This document shows, in pieces, positions 34,486 to 42,429 of a stretch of DNA of 49,729 nt. Source of the DNA: Alphaproteobacteria bacterium (lineage in GTDB: Bacteria; Pseudomonadota; Alphaproteobacteria; ATCC43930; CGMCC-115725); assembly GCA_019240125.1 (NCBI GenBank), contig JAFAYW010000292.1:1-49729 (forward strand), read 5' to 3'. The notes under the pieces are model-generated. The model searched no databases. It was not told the origin of the DNA and saw nothing but the letters and a program-made list of their open reading frames with translations. The position numbers and the translations under genes were made by a program. How positions within the stretch are numbered: the first letter of the stretch is position 1; the number at the start of each line of letters is the position of its first letter.

Positions 34486-36483
34486 CTACCGCGCGAGATC
34501 GGCGGCCAGGGAGAAGGCTGTCGGGCTGGTGCCGCCTTGACCGCGGTAGATCTGCAGGTTTTCGAGGACGCGCTGCACATAGGCACGGGTCTCGTTGAAC
34601 GGGATCATCTCGATCCAGTCAACCATACCGATATCGGCGCCGCGCGGATCGCCGAAATCGTGCACCCATTGGCGTACCCGACCCGGGCCGGCATTGTAGG
34701 CGGCGATCGCCAGCGCGTAAGAGCCGCCGAAATCATCAATCAGCTTCTCGATATACGAGCGGCCGAGGGTCAGGTTGTAGGCGCCGTCGGTGGTCAGCCG
34801 GTCGAGCGAGAACGGCAATTGCAGTTGCGCTGCAACATTGAGCGCTGTCGCCGGCATCAATTGCATCAGTCCGCGGGCGCCGACCCGGCTCATCGCGTCG
34901 GGCGCAAAGCCGCTTTCCTGGCGCACTATTGCCAGTAGTAGCGGCGTCTCCGCGACCCCGCCGGTTGGCACCGCAGTGACGGGATAGCCATGCACCATCA
35001 GGGGCAGACCGGCATCGATCGCGCGCTTAGCGACAGCGATCGCCAGATCGACGCGGCCTTGCGCCTCGCACAACGACGCCAGCATGCCGAAATCGACCGC
35101 TGTCCTGGCCTTGTCGGCGACGTGCATCAGCAAGGTGCGGGCGTGGTCGCGATCACCGGCGGCAAAAAACAGCTTCGCCGCATGCACCAGGTCGAGTGCG
35201 TCGAACCGCGCGGTATCCTCCGGTGTCGGACGCGCCTCCGGTTCGGGATGCGGCGGCGCGTCCTTGCCAAGCTCATGCGCCGATAGCTGACCGTAGAAGG
35301 TGGCCATATTTTCGGCGCCGACGGTAAACCACTTGGTCGCCAGGTCCTTATCGTCCGAGGCCGCCGCCGCGCGGCCGGCCCAATAGGCAGCCCGCGCCTT
35401 GGCGAACGGGCCGTTGACCCGCGACAGCAGATGGGCAAACCGCTCGAATGCAGCTTTCGGGTCCTTGCGGAATCGCAGGTTGATATAGCCGCACAGGAAC
35501 TCGGCATCGGCCGAGGCGGCGTCATCGCCGCTGCCAAACGGCTCCACCAGCTTGAGGGCCAGGTCCGGATTGCTCGACACCATCAGCCGGCGGGCGACCA
35601 TCATCCGCTCGCTGAGCCAGGCCGACGCCCGGCCGGCATTATCGTTATGCGCCAGCAGGATCTGCGCGGCGGCGTCGTAATTATCCTTCTTGCGCAGCCA
35701 GCGCGCCTGTTCGAAGGCGAGGCCCGGGTCCAGCCGCTGTTGCGGCGAAAGCTTGGCCAGCACCGCGTCGGCATTGGCCACGTCGCTCGCCAGCGCAAGG
35801 CGCGCCTCCGCGACCGGCCGATAATCGGCCGGGACCAGGCCCAATAGACGCCGCGCCGGATCGGGCTGACCATCCCAGATCAGCCGATCGAGCCGCTTCT
35901 GATGATCTTCCGGACGCAGAATCGCGGCGTATTTCGTGCCCACCCGCAACTCGTCGGCGACCAGAAAATCACCATTGATCCAGGCATTGCGCATCGCGGC
36001 GGCGCCGCTTTCCGCGCTGCCGCGGTTGAGCTGGATCTCGGCCGCCCGCACCATGCCCATCGCACTGGCCGGCGGGTTCTTCTTGAACCAGGCGTCGGCG
36101 GTGTCGTCACTCTCGGCCGTCAACGACTCCTCGGCGCGGCGACGCAGGGTCTTCTGCAGCGGCCAATCCGGGTTCTGGTCGATAAACCCAGTGATCTCGG
36201 AGAAGCGTCCCCCAGAGCTCGACCGCGTATAATCGAGCCAGCGTACCCCTTTTAAAGCGATCGGGTCGCCACTGGCCTGCGCCTTGGCGTACGCATCGGG
36301 CCAGCTGCCGCCATGCGCCGCAGCGATCGCGGCGATCGCGGTCGCATCCATCTGCGACTGATTGCTGCCCACTTGGGTGTTTGGCGAGGTCGCGCCGGAG
36401 GCCACGGCCGACTGAGAGATAAAGCCCATGAACGCCGCAGCAACGAGGCGCGTAATAAGCCGCAAGGCTGATGCTCCATCCAT
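34486..36483 (-). CDS. Slt-type soluble lytic transglycosylase
   Basis: This protein has 665 residues from the ATG at 36483, which has GAGGG upstream; the same frame runs more than a kilobase further but is a shadow of dapA and smpB. A signal peptide occupies residues 1-29 (ITRLVAAAFMGFISQSAVASG). A long helical superhelix (about 45-490), typical of Slt70-like U and L domains, is followed by the lysozyme-like domain: LAIVRQESGFAPDAMSRVGARGLMQLMP with catalytic Glu523, and ALAIAAYNAGPGRVRQW. The enzyme cleaves peptidoglycan glycan strands in the periplasm to anhydromuramyl products during turnover. It is divergent from dapA. Confidence 0.93.
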   Translation of the reverse strand: MDGASALRLITRLVAAAFMGFISQSAVASGATSPNTQVGSNQSQMDATAIAAIAAAHGGSWPDAYAKAQASGDPIALKGVRWLDYTRSSSGGRFSEITGFIDQNPDWPLQKTLRRRAEESLTAESDDTADAWFKKNPPASAMGMVRAAEIQLNRGSAESGAAAMRNAWINGDFLVADELRVGTKYAAILRPEDHQKRLDRLIWDGQPDPARRLLGLVPADYRPVAEARLALASDVANADAVLAKLSPQQRLDPGLAFEQARWLRKKDNYDAAAQILLAHNDNAGRASAWLSERMMVARRLMVSSNPDLALKLVEPFGSGDDAASADAEFLCGYINLRFRKDPKAAFERFAHLLSRVNGPFAKARAAYWAGRAAAASDDKDLATKWFTVGAENMATFYGQLSAHELGKDAPPHPEPEARPTPEDTARFDALDLVHAAKLFFAAGDRDHARTLLMHVADKARTAVDFGMLASLCEAQGRVDLAIAVAKRAIDAGLPLMVHGYPVTAVPTGGVAETPLLLAIVRQESGFAPDAMSRVGARGLMQLMPATALNVAAQLQLPFSLDRLTTDGAYNLTLGRSYIEKLIDDFGGSYALAIAAYNAGPGRVRQWVHDFGDPRGADIGMVDWIEMIPFNETRAYVQRVLENLQIYRGQGGTSPTAFSLAADLAR

Positions 36484-36648
36484 GCCCTCTATATGTGGCG
36501 TGTTTAAGGTCTGTGCGGGCCCGCAGCAAGTTGAACGTGTAACGAATCGTAACAACCGATTTCGCCGAGCCGGGCCCTCGGTTTTGTTGAAGGGCGGGGC
36601 TGGCAAGACTATCGTCGGTGCCATGCACCGCAATGGCGGGAGGAAACG

Positions 36649-37524
36649 ATGTTCAAGGGTTCGCTGGTCGCGCTGATTACCCCGTTCCGCGACGGCGCGG
36701 TTGATGAGACGGCTTTTCAGGAGCATGTCGCCTGGCAAATCGGCCAGGGCACGCATGGGCTGGTGCCGATCGGCACCACCGGCGAGTGCCCGGCCCTCGA
36801 AGACAAGGAGCAGCAGCGGCTGATCTCGCTCTGCGTCGAGGTCGCGGGCGGCCGGGTCCCGGTCATCCCAGGCACCGGTTTCAACTCGACGACCCATACG
36901 ATCCACGCCACCAAGGCGGCGAAGAAGGCGGGCGCCAACGCCGCCCTGGTCGTCTGCCCCTATTACAACAAGCCGACCCAGGAAGGTCTGTACCAGCACT
37001 TCAAGGCGGTGCATGACGCGGCCGACCTGCCAGTCGTGATCTACAACATCCCCGGCCGCAGTGCGGTGGATATGAGCAACGCGACGATGGCGCGCCTCGC
37101 CAAACTCCCGAACATCGTCGGGGTCAAGGACGCGACCAACGATCTCGCCCGGCCCCTGCGCATGCGCCGCGAGATCGAGGGCGACTTCGCGCTGCTGTCG
37201 GGCGAGGACGCCACCGCGGTCGCATATCTGGCGCAAGGCGGCGACGGAGTGATCTCGGTGACGGCGAATGTCGCGCCGCGCCTCTGCTCGGAGATGCACG
37301 AGGCGTGGCAGCGCGGCGACGTCAAGACGGTGCGCGAGATCAATGAGCGGCTGATCCCACTGCACGACGCGCTGTTCGCCGAAACCAGCCCGGCGCCAGT
37401 CAAATACGCCGCCTCCCTGCTCGGCCGCTGCTCGCCCGAGGTGCGCCTGCCGCTGTGGCACACGACACCGGAAACGCAGGAACGCGTGCGCGGCGCGATG
37501 CGCGGCGCCGGCCTGATCAACTAG
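36649..37524 (+). CDS. dapA: 4-hydroxy-tetrahydrodipicolinate synthase
   Basis: This 291-residue TIM-barrel aldolase condenses pyruvate with aspartate semialdehyde in the lysine and diaminopimelate pathway. Schiff-base Lys160 is in GVKDATND, Tyr132 in VIYNIPGRSAVDM, and the GTTGE loop (42-46) binds substrate. A GGGAGG ribosome site precedes the ATG. It supplies diaminopimelate for peptidoglycan, next to the lytic transglycosylase that degrades it, though they are transcribed in opposite directions. The stop TAG is the first part of a short 14-bp direct repeat that leads into smpB. Confidence 0.96.
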   Translation: MFKGSLVALITPFRDGAVDETAFQEHVAWQIGQGTHGLVPIGTTGECPALEDKEQQRLISLCVEVAGGRVPVIPGTGFNSTTHTIHATKAAKKAGANAALVVCPYYNKPTQEGLYQHFKAVHDAADLPVVIYNIPGRSAVDMSNATMARLAKLPNIVGVKDATNDLARPLRMRREIEGDFALLSGEDATAVAYLAQGGDGVISVTANVAPRLCSEMHEAWQRGDVKTVREINERLIPLHDALFAETSPAPVKYAASLLGRCSPEVRLPLWHTTPETQERVRGAMRGAGLIN

Positions 37525-37549
37525 CGATGCCGGAGTAGCGATGCCCGAG
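37522..37549 (+). repeat. Tandem 14-bp duplication at the dapA-smpB junction
   Basis: TAGCGATGCCGGAG (37522-37535) is repeated directly as TAGCGATGCCCGAG (37536-37549), with one base change. The first copy includes the dapA stop and a three-codon frame ATG CCG GAG TAG; the second copy contains the start of the leader peptide in front of smpB. Each unit therefore places a GGAG-ATG style initiation region in front of the next. Confidence 0.7.
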
Positions 37550-37570
37550 GCAAAAACGGACCGGCGATGA
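37541..37570 (+). CDS. Nine-residue leader peptide overlapping the smpB start
   Basis: The ATG at 37541 starts the frame MPEAKTDRR and stops at TGA 37568-37570, overlapping the smpB ATG (ATGA at 37567-37570). GGAG lies six bases upstream of the leader ATG, whereas the smpB ATG lacks a good ribosome site. This arrangement suggests that ribosomes terminate on the leader and restart on smpB. Alternatively the peptide resembles the Met-Pro-Glu-Ala-Lys start of some SmpB proteins, so a frameshift relative to ancestral SmpB is possible. Confidence 0.45.
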   Translation: MPEAKTDRR

Positions 37571-38031
37571 GGGCAACGGATCGTTTCGCCGCGCAGAACC
37601 GCAAGGCCCGGCACGATTACCGGATCGAGGATACGGTCGAGGCTGGGATCGTGCTCCAGGGCAGCGAGGTCAAGGTGTTGCGCCAGGGCGGCGCCAGCAT
37701 TGCCGAGGCCTATGCCCGCGAGGACGGCGGCGAACTGTTTTTGCTGAATGCCAACATCCCCGAATACAAGGGCGCGGCACATTTCAACCATGCGCCGCTG
37801 CGCGCCCGGAAACTGCTGTTGCACCGGAAGGAAGTGGACCGGCTGCTCGGGGCGATCAAGCGCGAGGGTGTGACGGTCGTACCGCTGTCGATCTACTTCA
37901 ACGATCGCGGCCGCGCCAAGGTGCAGCTCGGTCTGGCGCATGGCAAACGCAAGGAGGATCGCCGGCAGGACGCCCGCGACCGCGATTGGCAGCGCAACAA
38001 GGCCCGCCTGCTCCGCTCACGCGATCTCTAA
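37567..38031 (+). CDS. smpB: SsrA-binding protein SmpB
   Basis: This 154-residue RNA-binding protein partners tmRNA in rescuing stalled ribosomes. The conserved core [38 protein letters not shown] covers about residues 8-46, and the OB-fold continues to [16 protein letters not shown]. The basic C-terminal tail [16 protein letters not shown] occupies the mRNA channel in relatives. The ATG at 37567 is overlapped by the stop of a leader peptide. It lies 43 bases after dapA, a common neighbour in alphaproteobacteria. tmRNA itself was not seen in the window. Confidence 0.95.
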   Translation: MRATDRFAAQNRKARHDYRIEDTVEAGIVLQGSEVKVLRQGGASIAEAYAREDGGELFLLNANIPEYKGAAHFNHAPLRARKLLLHRKEVDRLLGAIKREGVTVVPLSIYFNDRGRAKVQLGLAHGKRKEDRRQDARDRDWQRNKARLLRSRDL

Positions 38032-38046
38032 AACGCAGCAACAAGC

Positions 38047-39015
38047 ATGAAAAACATGTTGGGACGGGCGCAGGCGCTGCTGCTGCGGCCGGAAGCAAGC
38101 GTCGTCATCGTCTCGGCGGCGTTGATCCTGTATTTCGAATTGGCCAACTCGAATTTCATCAGCCACGCCAATATCGAGACGCTGTCGCAATTCGTCGCCG
38201 CGCCGGTGATCATCGCCTCGGGCGAGATCATGCTGCTGATCTGCCGGGAGATCGACCTGTCGGTTGGCCAGGTCTTTGCGCTGGCGCCGTTCATCATGGG
38301 CATCGGCCTTTCGGCCGGCCTGCCGGCACCGCTGGCGATCCTGCTGGCGCTGCTCGTGAGCGCGCTGATCGGGCTGGCGATCGGGCTGATCACGATCGGG
38401 CTGAGCGTGCCTTCGTTTATCACCACGCTTGGCATGCTGTTCCTGGTCAACGGCGCGACCCTGACGATCTCGCGCGGCTTTCCCGCCAACATGCCAGACG
38501 ATGCGACCCTGACCGCTGTTATGGGCGGCTGGGGCTATGCCGAGATTTTGTGGGCAGTTGCGGTCGTTGGCATCATGCACATCGTGTTGCGGCACCTGCG
38601 CTGGGGCCTGCACACGGTCGCGATCGGCGGCAATATTGTCGCGGCCGGCGAGGCGGGCGTCGCGATCAATCGCATCAAGGTCGGCAACTTTGTGCTCACC
38701 AGCACCTTGGGCGGGTTCGCCGGCCTGCTCGAAGCCTTCCGCGTCGGCTCGGCCGACCCGCTGGCCGGCGGTAGCAATATCATGTTCCTTGGAGTCGCCT
38801 CCGGCGTGATCGGCGGCACGGCGATTGCCGGCGGCGAGGGCACGATCGTCGGCGGATTGGTCGGCGGCATCATGCTCGGCGTATTGCAGGACGGGTTTAC
38901 CCTGCAAGGCATCAACGCCTTCACCTTCAACATCATCATTGGCGCCGCCATCCTGCTCGCGATGGTCGCGAATATTCACCTCGCGCGCTGGCGGCGCGGC
39001 GGCAACCCGGCATGA
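38047..39015 (+). CDS. Sugar-type ABC transporter permease (RbsC family)
   Basis: This 322-residue inner-membrane protein has about nine or ten hydrophobic segments. IIASGEIMLLICREIDLSVGQVFAL (about 56-80) is the characteristic ribose/fructose permease segment (GGIDLSVG in relatives; REIDLSVG here). The C-terminal ATPase-contact region includes AIGGNIVAAGEAGVAINRIKVGNFVLTSTLGGFAG. It starts 15 bases after smpB and its stop overlaps the ATPase start by four bases, so it forms a two-gene unit with the ATPase. The substrate-binding protein that must feed it is not nearby. A specific sugar cannot be assigned. Confidence 0.92.
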   Translation: MKNMLGRAQALLLRPEASVVIVSAALILYFELANSNFISHANIETLSQFVAAPVIIASGEIMLLICREIDLSVGQVFALAPFIMGIGLSAGLPAPLAILLALLVSALIGLAIGLITIGLSVPSFITTLGMLFLVNGATLTISRGFPANMPDDATLTAVMGGWGYAEILWAVAVVGIMHIVLRHLRWGLHTVAIGGNIVAAGEAGVAINRIKVGNFVLTSTLGGFAGLLEAFRVGSADPLAGGSNIMFLGVASGVIGGTAIAGGEGTIVGGLVGGIMLGVLQDGFTLQGINAFTFNIIIGAAILLAMVANIHLARWRRGGNPA

Positions 39016-39791
39016 GCGACGGGTCGAGCCGCGACCCGACCGAGGCGATCCGCGCCGAGCGCATCGTCAAGCGGTTCGGCAGCGTCACCGCCTTGGCCGG
39101 CGTGTCAATGCAGGTGCGGCGCGGCGAGACGCTGGGCATCCTCGGCGATAATGGCGCCGGCAAATCGACGTTGATCAAGATCCTGACCGGCTATCATCAG
39201 CCCACCGAGGGGCAGCTCTTTGTCGATGGCAAGACGGTGCAGCTCGGCTCGGTCGACGAAGCGCGCGGCCACGGCATCGAATGCGTCTATCAGGACCTCG
39301 CCCTGGTGAACGGGCTCAGCATCTACCACAACATGTTTTTGAAACGCGAATTGCTGTGGGGCGGCCCGCTGCGGCTGCTCGATCATCGTGAGATGCGCCG
39401 CCGTGCGGCCGACGCGCTGGCCGAGATCGGCGTCAACATCCCGTCCGTCGAGATGGCGGTCGGCGCGTTGTCGGGTGGGCAGCGTCAGGCCATCGCGGTG
39501 GCGCGGGCAGTGTATTCCAACGCCCGCATCCTGTTGCTCGATGAACCCCTGGCGGCGATGGGCGCGCGCGAGGCGGGGCAGATCATCGACCTGATCGAGC
39601 GGCTGAAGCAGCGCGGCGACATCGCGATCGTGATGATCGCTCATAATTACGCTCAGACGCTGGAGATCTGTGACCGCATCATGCTGATGCAGCACGGCGA
39701 GGTCACCTTTGAAAGCGCCTCGGCCACGACGTCGCCGGCCGAACTTCTCGAGATCGTGCGGCGCGAATATCGCGCCGCACGCGTTAGCTGA
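39012..39791 (+). CDS. Sugar-type ABC transporter ATP-binding protein, single domain
   Basis: This 259-residue ATPase has one nucleotide-binding domain, like FrcA, rather than the two fused domains of RbsA. Walker A is GDNGAGKST (45-53), the Q-loop region is CVYQDLALV, the signature is LSGGQ (153-157), Walker B is ILLLDEP (173-179), and the switch His is His211. The ATG overlaps the permease stop (ATGA), giving translational coupling. It would form a homodimer driving uptake through the upstream permease. The stop overlaps the ribosome site region of the flavoprotein gene that follows after three bases. Confidence 0.94.
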   Translation: MSDGSSRDPTEAIRAERIVKRFGSVTALAGVSMQVRRGETLGILGDNGAGKSTLIKILTGYHQPTEGQLFVDGKTVQLGSVDEARGHGIECVYQDLALVNGLSIYHNMFLKRELLWGGPLRLLDHREMRRRAADALAEIGVNIPSVEMAVGALSGGQRQAIAVARAVYSNARILLLDEPLAAMGAREAGQIIDLIERLKQRGDIAIVMIAHNYAQTLEICDRIMLMQHGEVTFESASATTSPAELLEIVRREYRAARVS

Positions 39792-39794
39792 GGC

Positions 39795-40385
39795 ATGCGC
39801 GTTCTCGTTCTTTACGCCCACCCGCTCCCCGACAGCTTCGCCGCCGCCCTGCACCGCAGCGTTGTCGCGACGCTGCGCCAGGGCGGGCATGAGGTCGACG
39901 ATTGCGATCTCTACGCCGAAGGTTTCGACCCGGTCCTGACGGCGCCCGAGCGCGCGGCCTACAACACGCCGCATCCCGACCTGGCAGCCGTCGCGGAACA
40001 TGTCGCGCGGCTGCGGCGGGCCGAGGCTCTCGTGGTGTGCTTTCCGACCTGGTGGTACGGGATGCCCGCCATCCTCAAGGGCTATTTCGACCGGGTGTGG
40101 ACGACAGGCGTCGCCTTCAGCTTGCCGGAAGGCGGCGGCGCAATCCGCCCGGCGCTGACCAACATCAAAAGGTTCTGGGTCGTAACGACGCTGGGTTCAC
40201 CCTGGTGGCTGGCCAAATTGGTGTTGCGTGATCCGGTGCGCGCCGTGTTGCTGGGTGGCCTGTCGCGCCTCTGCGGCTCGCGGGTACGTACCCGCTATAT
40301 CGCGCTATACAACATCGATGGCGCCAGCCGGGCGCAGACATCAGCCTTTCTCACGCGCGTCGAACGCGCCTTCGGCCGCTTCTGA
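39795..40385 (+). CDS. NAD(P)H dehydrogenase (quinone)-like flavodoxin-fold oxidoreductase
   Basis: This 196-residue protein of the flavodoxin-like-fold family (KefF, MdaB and NQO1 relatives) should bind FMN or FAD and reduce quinones or similar substrates with NAD(P)H. The phosphate-binding start is MRVLVLYAHPLPDSFAAAL. The flavin loop FPTWWYGMPAILKGYFDRVWTTGVAF (about 84-109) is the strongest family signature. The ATG follows the ATPase stop by three bases and GAGG overlaps that stop, so all three genes (permease, ATPase, reductase) are probably one transcript. Its role with the transporter is not evident. Confidence 0.9.
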   Translation: MRVLVLYAHPLPDSFAAALHRSVVATLRQGGHEVDDCDLYAEGFDPVLTAPERAAYNTPHPDLAAVAEHVARLRRAEALVVCFPTWWYGMPAILKGYFDRVWTTGVAFSLPEGGGAIRPALTNIKRFWVVTTLGSPWWLAKLVLRDPVRAVLLGGLSRLCGSRVRTRYIALYNIDGASRAQTSAFLTRVERAFGRF

Positions 40386-40391
40386 TAAGGT

Positions 40392-41051
40392 TTAGTCGCT
40401 GGCGCCGGGCGGATGGGCGCCAAGGCTGCGCCCGATGACGGCATAAAGCGGCTGCCCGCCGCCGCTGGGTGTGCGATCGATACAGCGGATATCGGCCCAG
40501 TTGCCCGCTTCCGCGAAATACTGCGCAATCCGGCACAGATGCTGCGTTTCATCGAGCAGGCACCAGCAGGCGATCGCTTTGGTTGTCTGGCAGCGATTTG
40601 AGAACGATACGATCAGCGGCGCTCCCGGACGCAGCACACGGGCAACCTCGCGGATGACGTCGCCGGGCCGGGTCAGGTTCTGGATCGCGGCGCAGATTGT
40701 CGCCCCGTCGAACTCGCCGTTCGGAAACGGCAATACCGGGTCCCGGTTAAGGTCGTGCAGCCGCCATTCATCAAGAAACGCGTTTTCCGTCAGCGCGCAT
40801 TGGTCGATTCCGACCCCGACCACCCGCCGGTAGGGCGCCTCGGGCGGCAGGTGCGAGACCCAGCCGGAAAGCACATCGAGAATGGCACCGCCGGGCGGCA
40901 GAACCTCGCGGTACAGTTCGGTGATGGCGGCGATCGCGGCATCGTCGATCTGCTCGAACGGCAGCTCGCCACCGAAACCCGAGTCCAGCGCCAACTCCGC
41001 CGGCATATACCAGCTCGGCGATATCGGCGGCATGATCCCGTCTGCAGTCAT
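40392..41051 (-). CDS. SAM-dependent methyltransferase-domain protein
   Basis: The ATG at 41051 gives 219 residues; a GTG at 41141 would add 30 poorly supported ones. The motif I region is GAILDVLSGWVSHLP, a modified form of the usual Gly-rich loop, so SAM binding is likely but not certain. VVGVGIDQCALTENAF provides the motif II acidic region and FDGATICAAIQNLTRPGDVIREVARVLRPGAPLIVSFSNR is the typical class I methyltransferase segment. The substrate is unknown. It lies downstream of alanine dehydrogenase on the same strand, with a 124-base gap that contains a perfect dyad. Confidence 0.8.
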   Translation of the reverse strand: MTADGIMPPISPSWYMPAELALDSGFGGELPFEQIDDAAIAAITELYREVLPPGGAILDVLSGWVSHLPPEAPYRRVVGVGIDQCALTENAFLDEWRLHDLNRDPVLPFPNGEFDGATICAAIQNLTRPGDVIREVARVLRPGAPLIVSFSNRCQTTKAIACWCLLDETQHLCRIAQYFAEAGNWADIRCIDRTPSGGGQPLYAVIGRSLGAHPPGASD

Positions 41052-41112
41052 GCTGGTGAAATAGTAGTCAGAGCCAAGAGGCTCAAGCGGTTGGCGGCGA
41101 AAGATTCGCGAA

Positions 41113-41130
41113 ATGCAACATGCGTTGCAT
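41113..41130. promoter_or_regulatory. 18-bp dyad upstream of the methyltransferase gene
   Basis: ATGCAAC-ATGC-GTTGCAT is a perfect inverted repeat with seven-base arms and a four-base centre. It lies between the alanine dehydrogenase stop and the methyltransferase start, about 60 bases upstream of the latter. It has no T-run on either strand, so it is more like an operator than a terminator. Confidence 0.45.
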
Positions 41131-41174
41131 GGAAGCTGCACCCTCTGAACGCACGGTCGGCGGGCTCGCAGCGT

Positions 41175-42293
41175 TCAGTCTGCCAGCACCTGCTCGGCAT
41201 CGACCAGTTCGAGGCCGAGATCGCGCGCCACGGCCGCATGGGTCAAGGCACCGCGGCACAGATTAAGCCCCGCCTTGAGATGTGGGTTGTCGCGCAGCGC
41301 ATGGCGCCAGCCGCGTTCCGCCAGCGCCAGCACAAAAGGCAGCGTTGCGTTGTTGAGCGCCACTGTCGAGGTACGGGCCACCGCGCCGGGCATGTTGGTG
41401 ACGCAATAATGCACGACGCCTTCCTCGACATAGGTCGGCTCGGCATGCGTCGTGGGCCGGCTCGTCTCGATGCAGCCGCCCTGATCAATGGCGATGTCGA
41501 CGATCACCGAACCCGGCTTCATGGCTCGCACCATTTGGCGGGTCACCAGTTTGGGCGCGGCGGCGCCCGGCACCAGCACCGCGCCAATCACCAGATCGGC
41601 CGAGAGCACCTCCTGTTCGATATTCTCGACGGTTGAGAACAGCGTATGGAGCTGCGAGCCGAATTGCATATCGAGTTCGTAGAGGCGCGGCAGCGAGCGG
41701 TCGATCACCGTGACATAGGCTTCCATGCCCATTGCCACGCGTGCGGCATTGGTGCCGGAAACCCCGCCGCCGAGGATCACCACCTTGGCCGCCGCGACAC
41801 CCGGCACACCACCGAGCAATATGCCCTTGCCGCCCTGTTCCTTTTCCAGGCAGTGCGCCCCGACCTGTACCGACATGCGGCAGGCGACCTCGCTCATCGG
41901 TGCCAGCAGCGGCAGGCCCCCGTGCCGGTCGGTAACGGTCTCGTAGGCGATGCCGACCACGCCCGAGCGCAGCAGCCCCTCGGTAAGACCGCGGTCGGCG
42001 GCGAGATGCAGATAGGTGAAGAGCGTCTGCTCACGGCGCAGCATCGCGACTTCGCCCGCTTGCGGCTCCTTGACCTTTACGATCAGCCCGGCCTCGGCGA
42101 ACACATCGGCGGCGCGGGGGACGATCTGGGCGCCGGCCTTGCAATACGCTGCGTCGTCAAAGCCAATTCCGGCGCCGGCGCCGCTTTCGACGATGACCTG
42201 ATGCCCCTGGTGCACCAGTTCACGCACGCTGCCCGGCACCAGGCCGACGCGGTATTCGTGCGTCTTGATCTCCTTCGGAACGCCAACCAGCAT
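41175..42293 (-). CDS. ald: Alanine dehydrogenase
   Basis: This 372-residue NAD-dependent enzyme converts alanine and pyruvate plus ammonia. The start ATG 42293 has GGAGGCGGG upstream; the frame runs on above it but only as shadow. The N-terminus MLVGVPKEIKTHEYRVGLVPGSV is characteristic. The YLHLAAD segment carries the catalytic His near residue 95. The NAD-binding VVILGGGVSGTNAARVAMGM and IDIAIDQGGCIETSRPTTH with catalytic Asp follow. It may provide D-Ala precursor or nitrogen metabolism; its position next to PBP1A may be coincidental. A tandem duplicated promoter-like block precedes it. Confidence 0.95.
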   Translation of the reverse strand: MLVGVPKEIKTHEYRVGLVPGSVRELVHQGHQVIVESGAGAGIGFDDAAYCKAGAQIVPRAADVFAEAGLIVKVKEPQAGEVAMLRREQTLFTYLHLAADRGLTEGLLRSGVVGIAYETVTDRHGGLPLLAPMSEVACRMSVQVGAHCLEKEQGGKGILLGGVPGVAAAKVVILGGGVSGTNAARVAMGMEAYVTVIDRSLPRLYELDMQFGSQLHTLFSTVENIEQEVLSADLVIGAVLVPGAAAPKLVTRQMVRAMKPGSVIVDIAIDQGGCIETSRPTTHAEPTYVEEGVVHYCVTNMPGAVARTSTVALNNATLPFVLALAERGWRHALRDNPHLKAGLNLCRGALTHAAVARDLGLELVDAEQVLAD

Positions 42294-42335
42294 AATCCCG
42301 CCTCCACCACCGCGGCCAATCGGCCTGCCAGGGTC

Positions 42336-42379
42336 CCGGATTATATGGCGCGCGTGGCCGGATAATATGGCGCGCGTGG
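42336..42379 (-). repeat. Tandem 22-bp duplication upstream of ald, carrying TATAAT
   Basis: Two direct copies (42336-42357 and 42358-42379) differ by one base. On the minus strand each reads CCACGCGCGCCATA(T/A)(T/A)ATCCGG-like sequence; the copy nearer the gene contains TATAAT (42340-42345), and the farther one TATTAT. The TATAAT is 47 bases upstream of the ald start and fits a -10 box, though no good -35 is found 17 bases before it. Confidence 0.65.
42340..42345 (-). promoter_or_regulatory. Candidate -10 box of ald
   Basis: TATAAT on the minus strand is an exact match to the sigma-70 -10 consensus in an otherwise GC-rich region. It would place the transcription start about 40 bases before the ald ATG. 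Confidence 0.4.
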
Positions 42380-42429
42380 CGCGGTGCTGCAGCCGGTGTG
42401 ACGGAGAAAGCGATAGACGCCGCGGACTA

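Noticed and set aside
37568-37570. TGA of the leader peptide as a selenocysteine codon
   Set aside because: Reading through would give a frame with no homology, and no hairpin follows at the right distance; the ATGA overlap gives a simpler reading.
36484-37941. Minus-strand open frame extending the lytic transglycosylase by 486 codons
   Set aside because: It lies opposite dapA and smpB, has no family motif, and the transglycosylase signal peptide starts at 36483 with a ribosome site.
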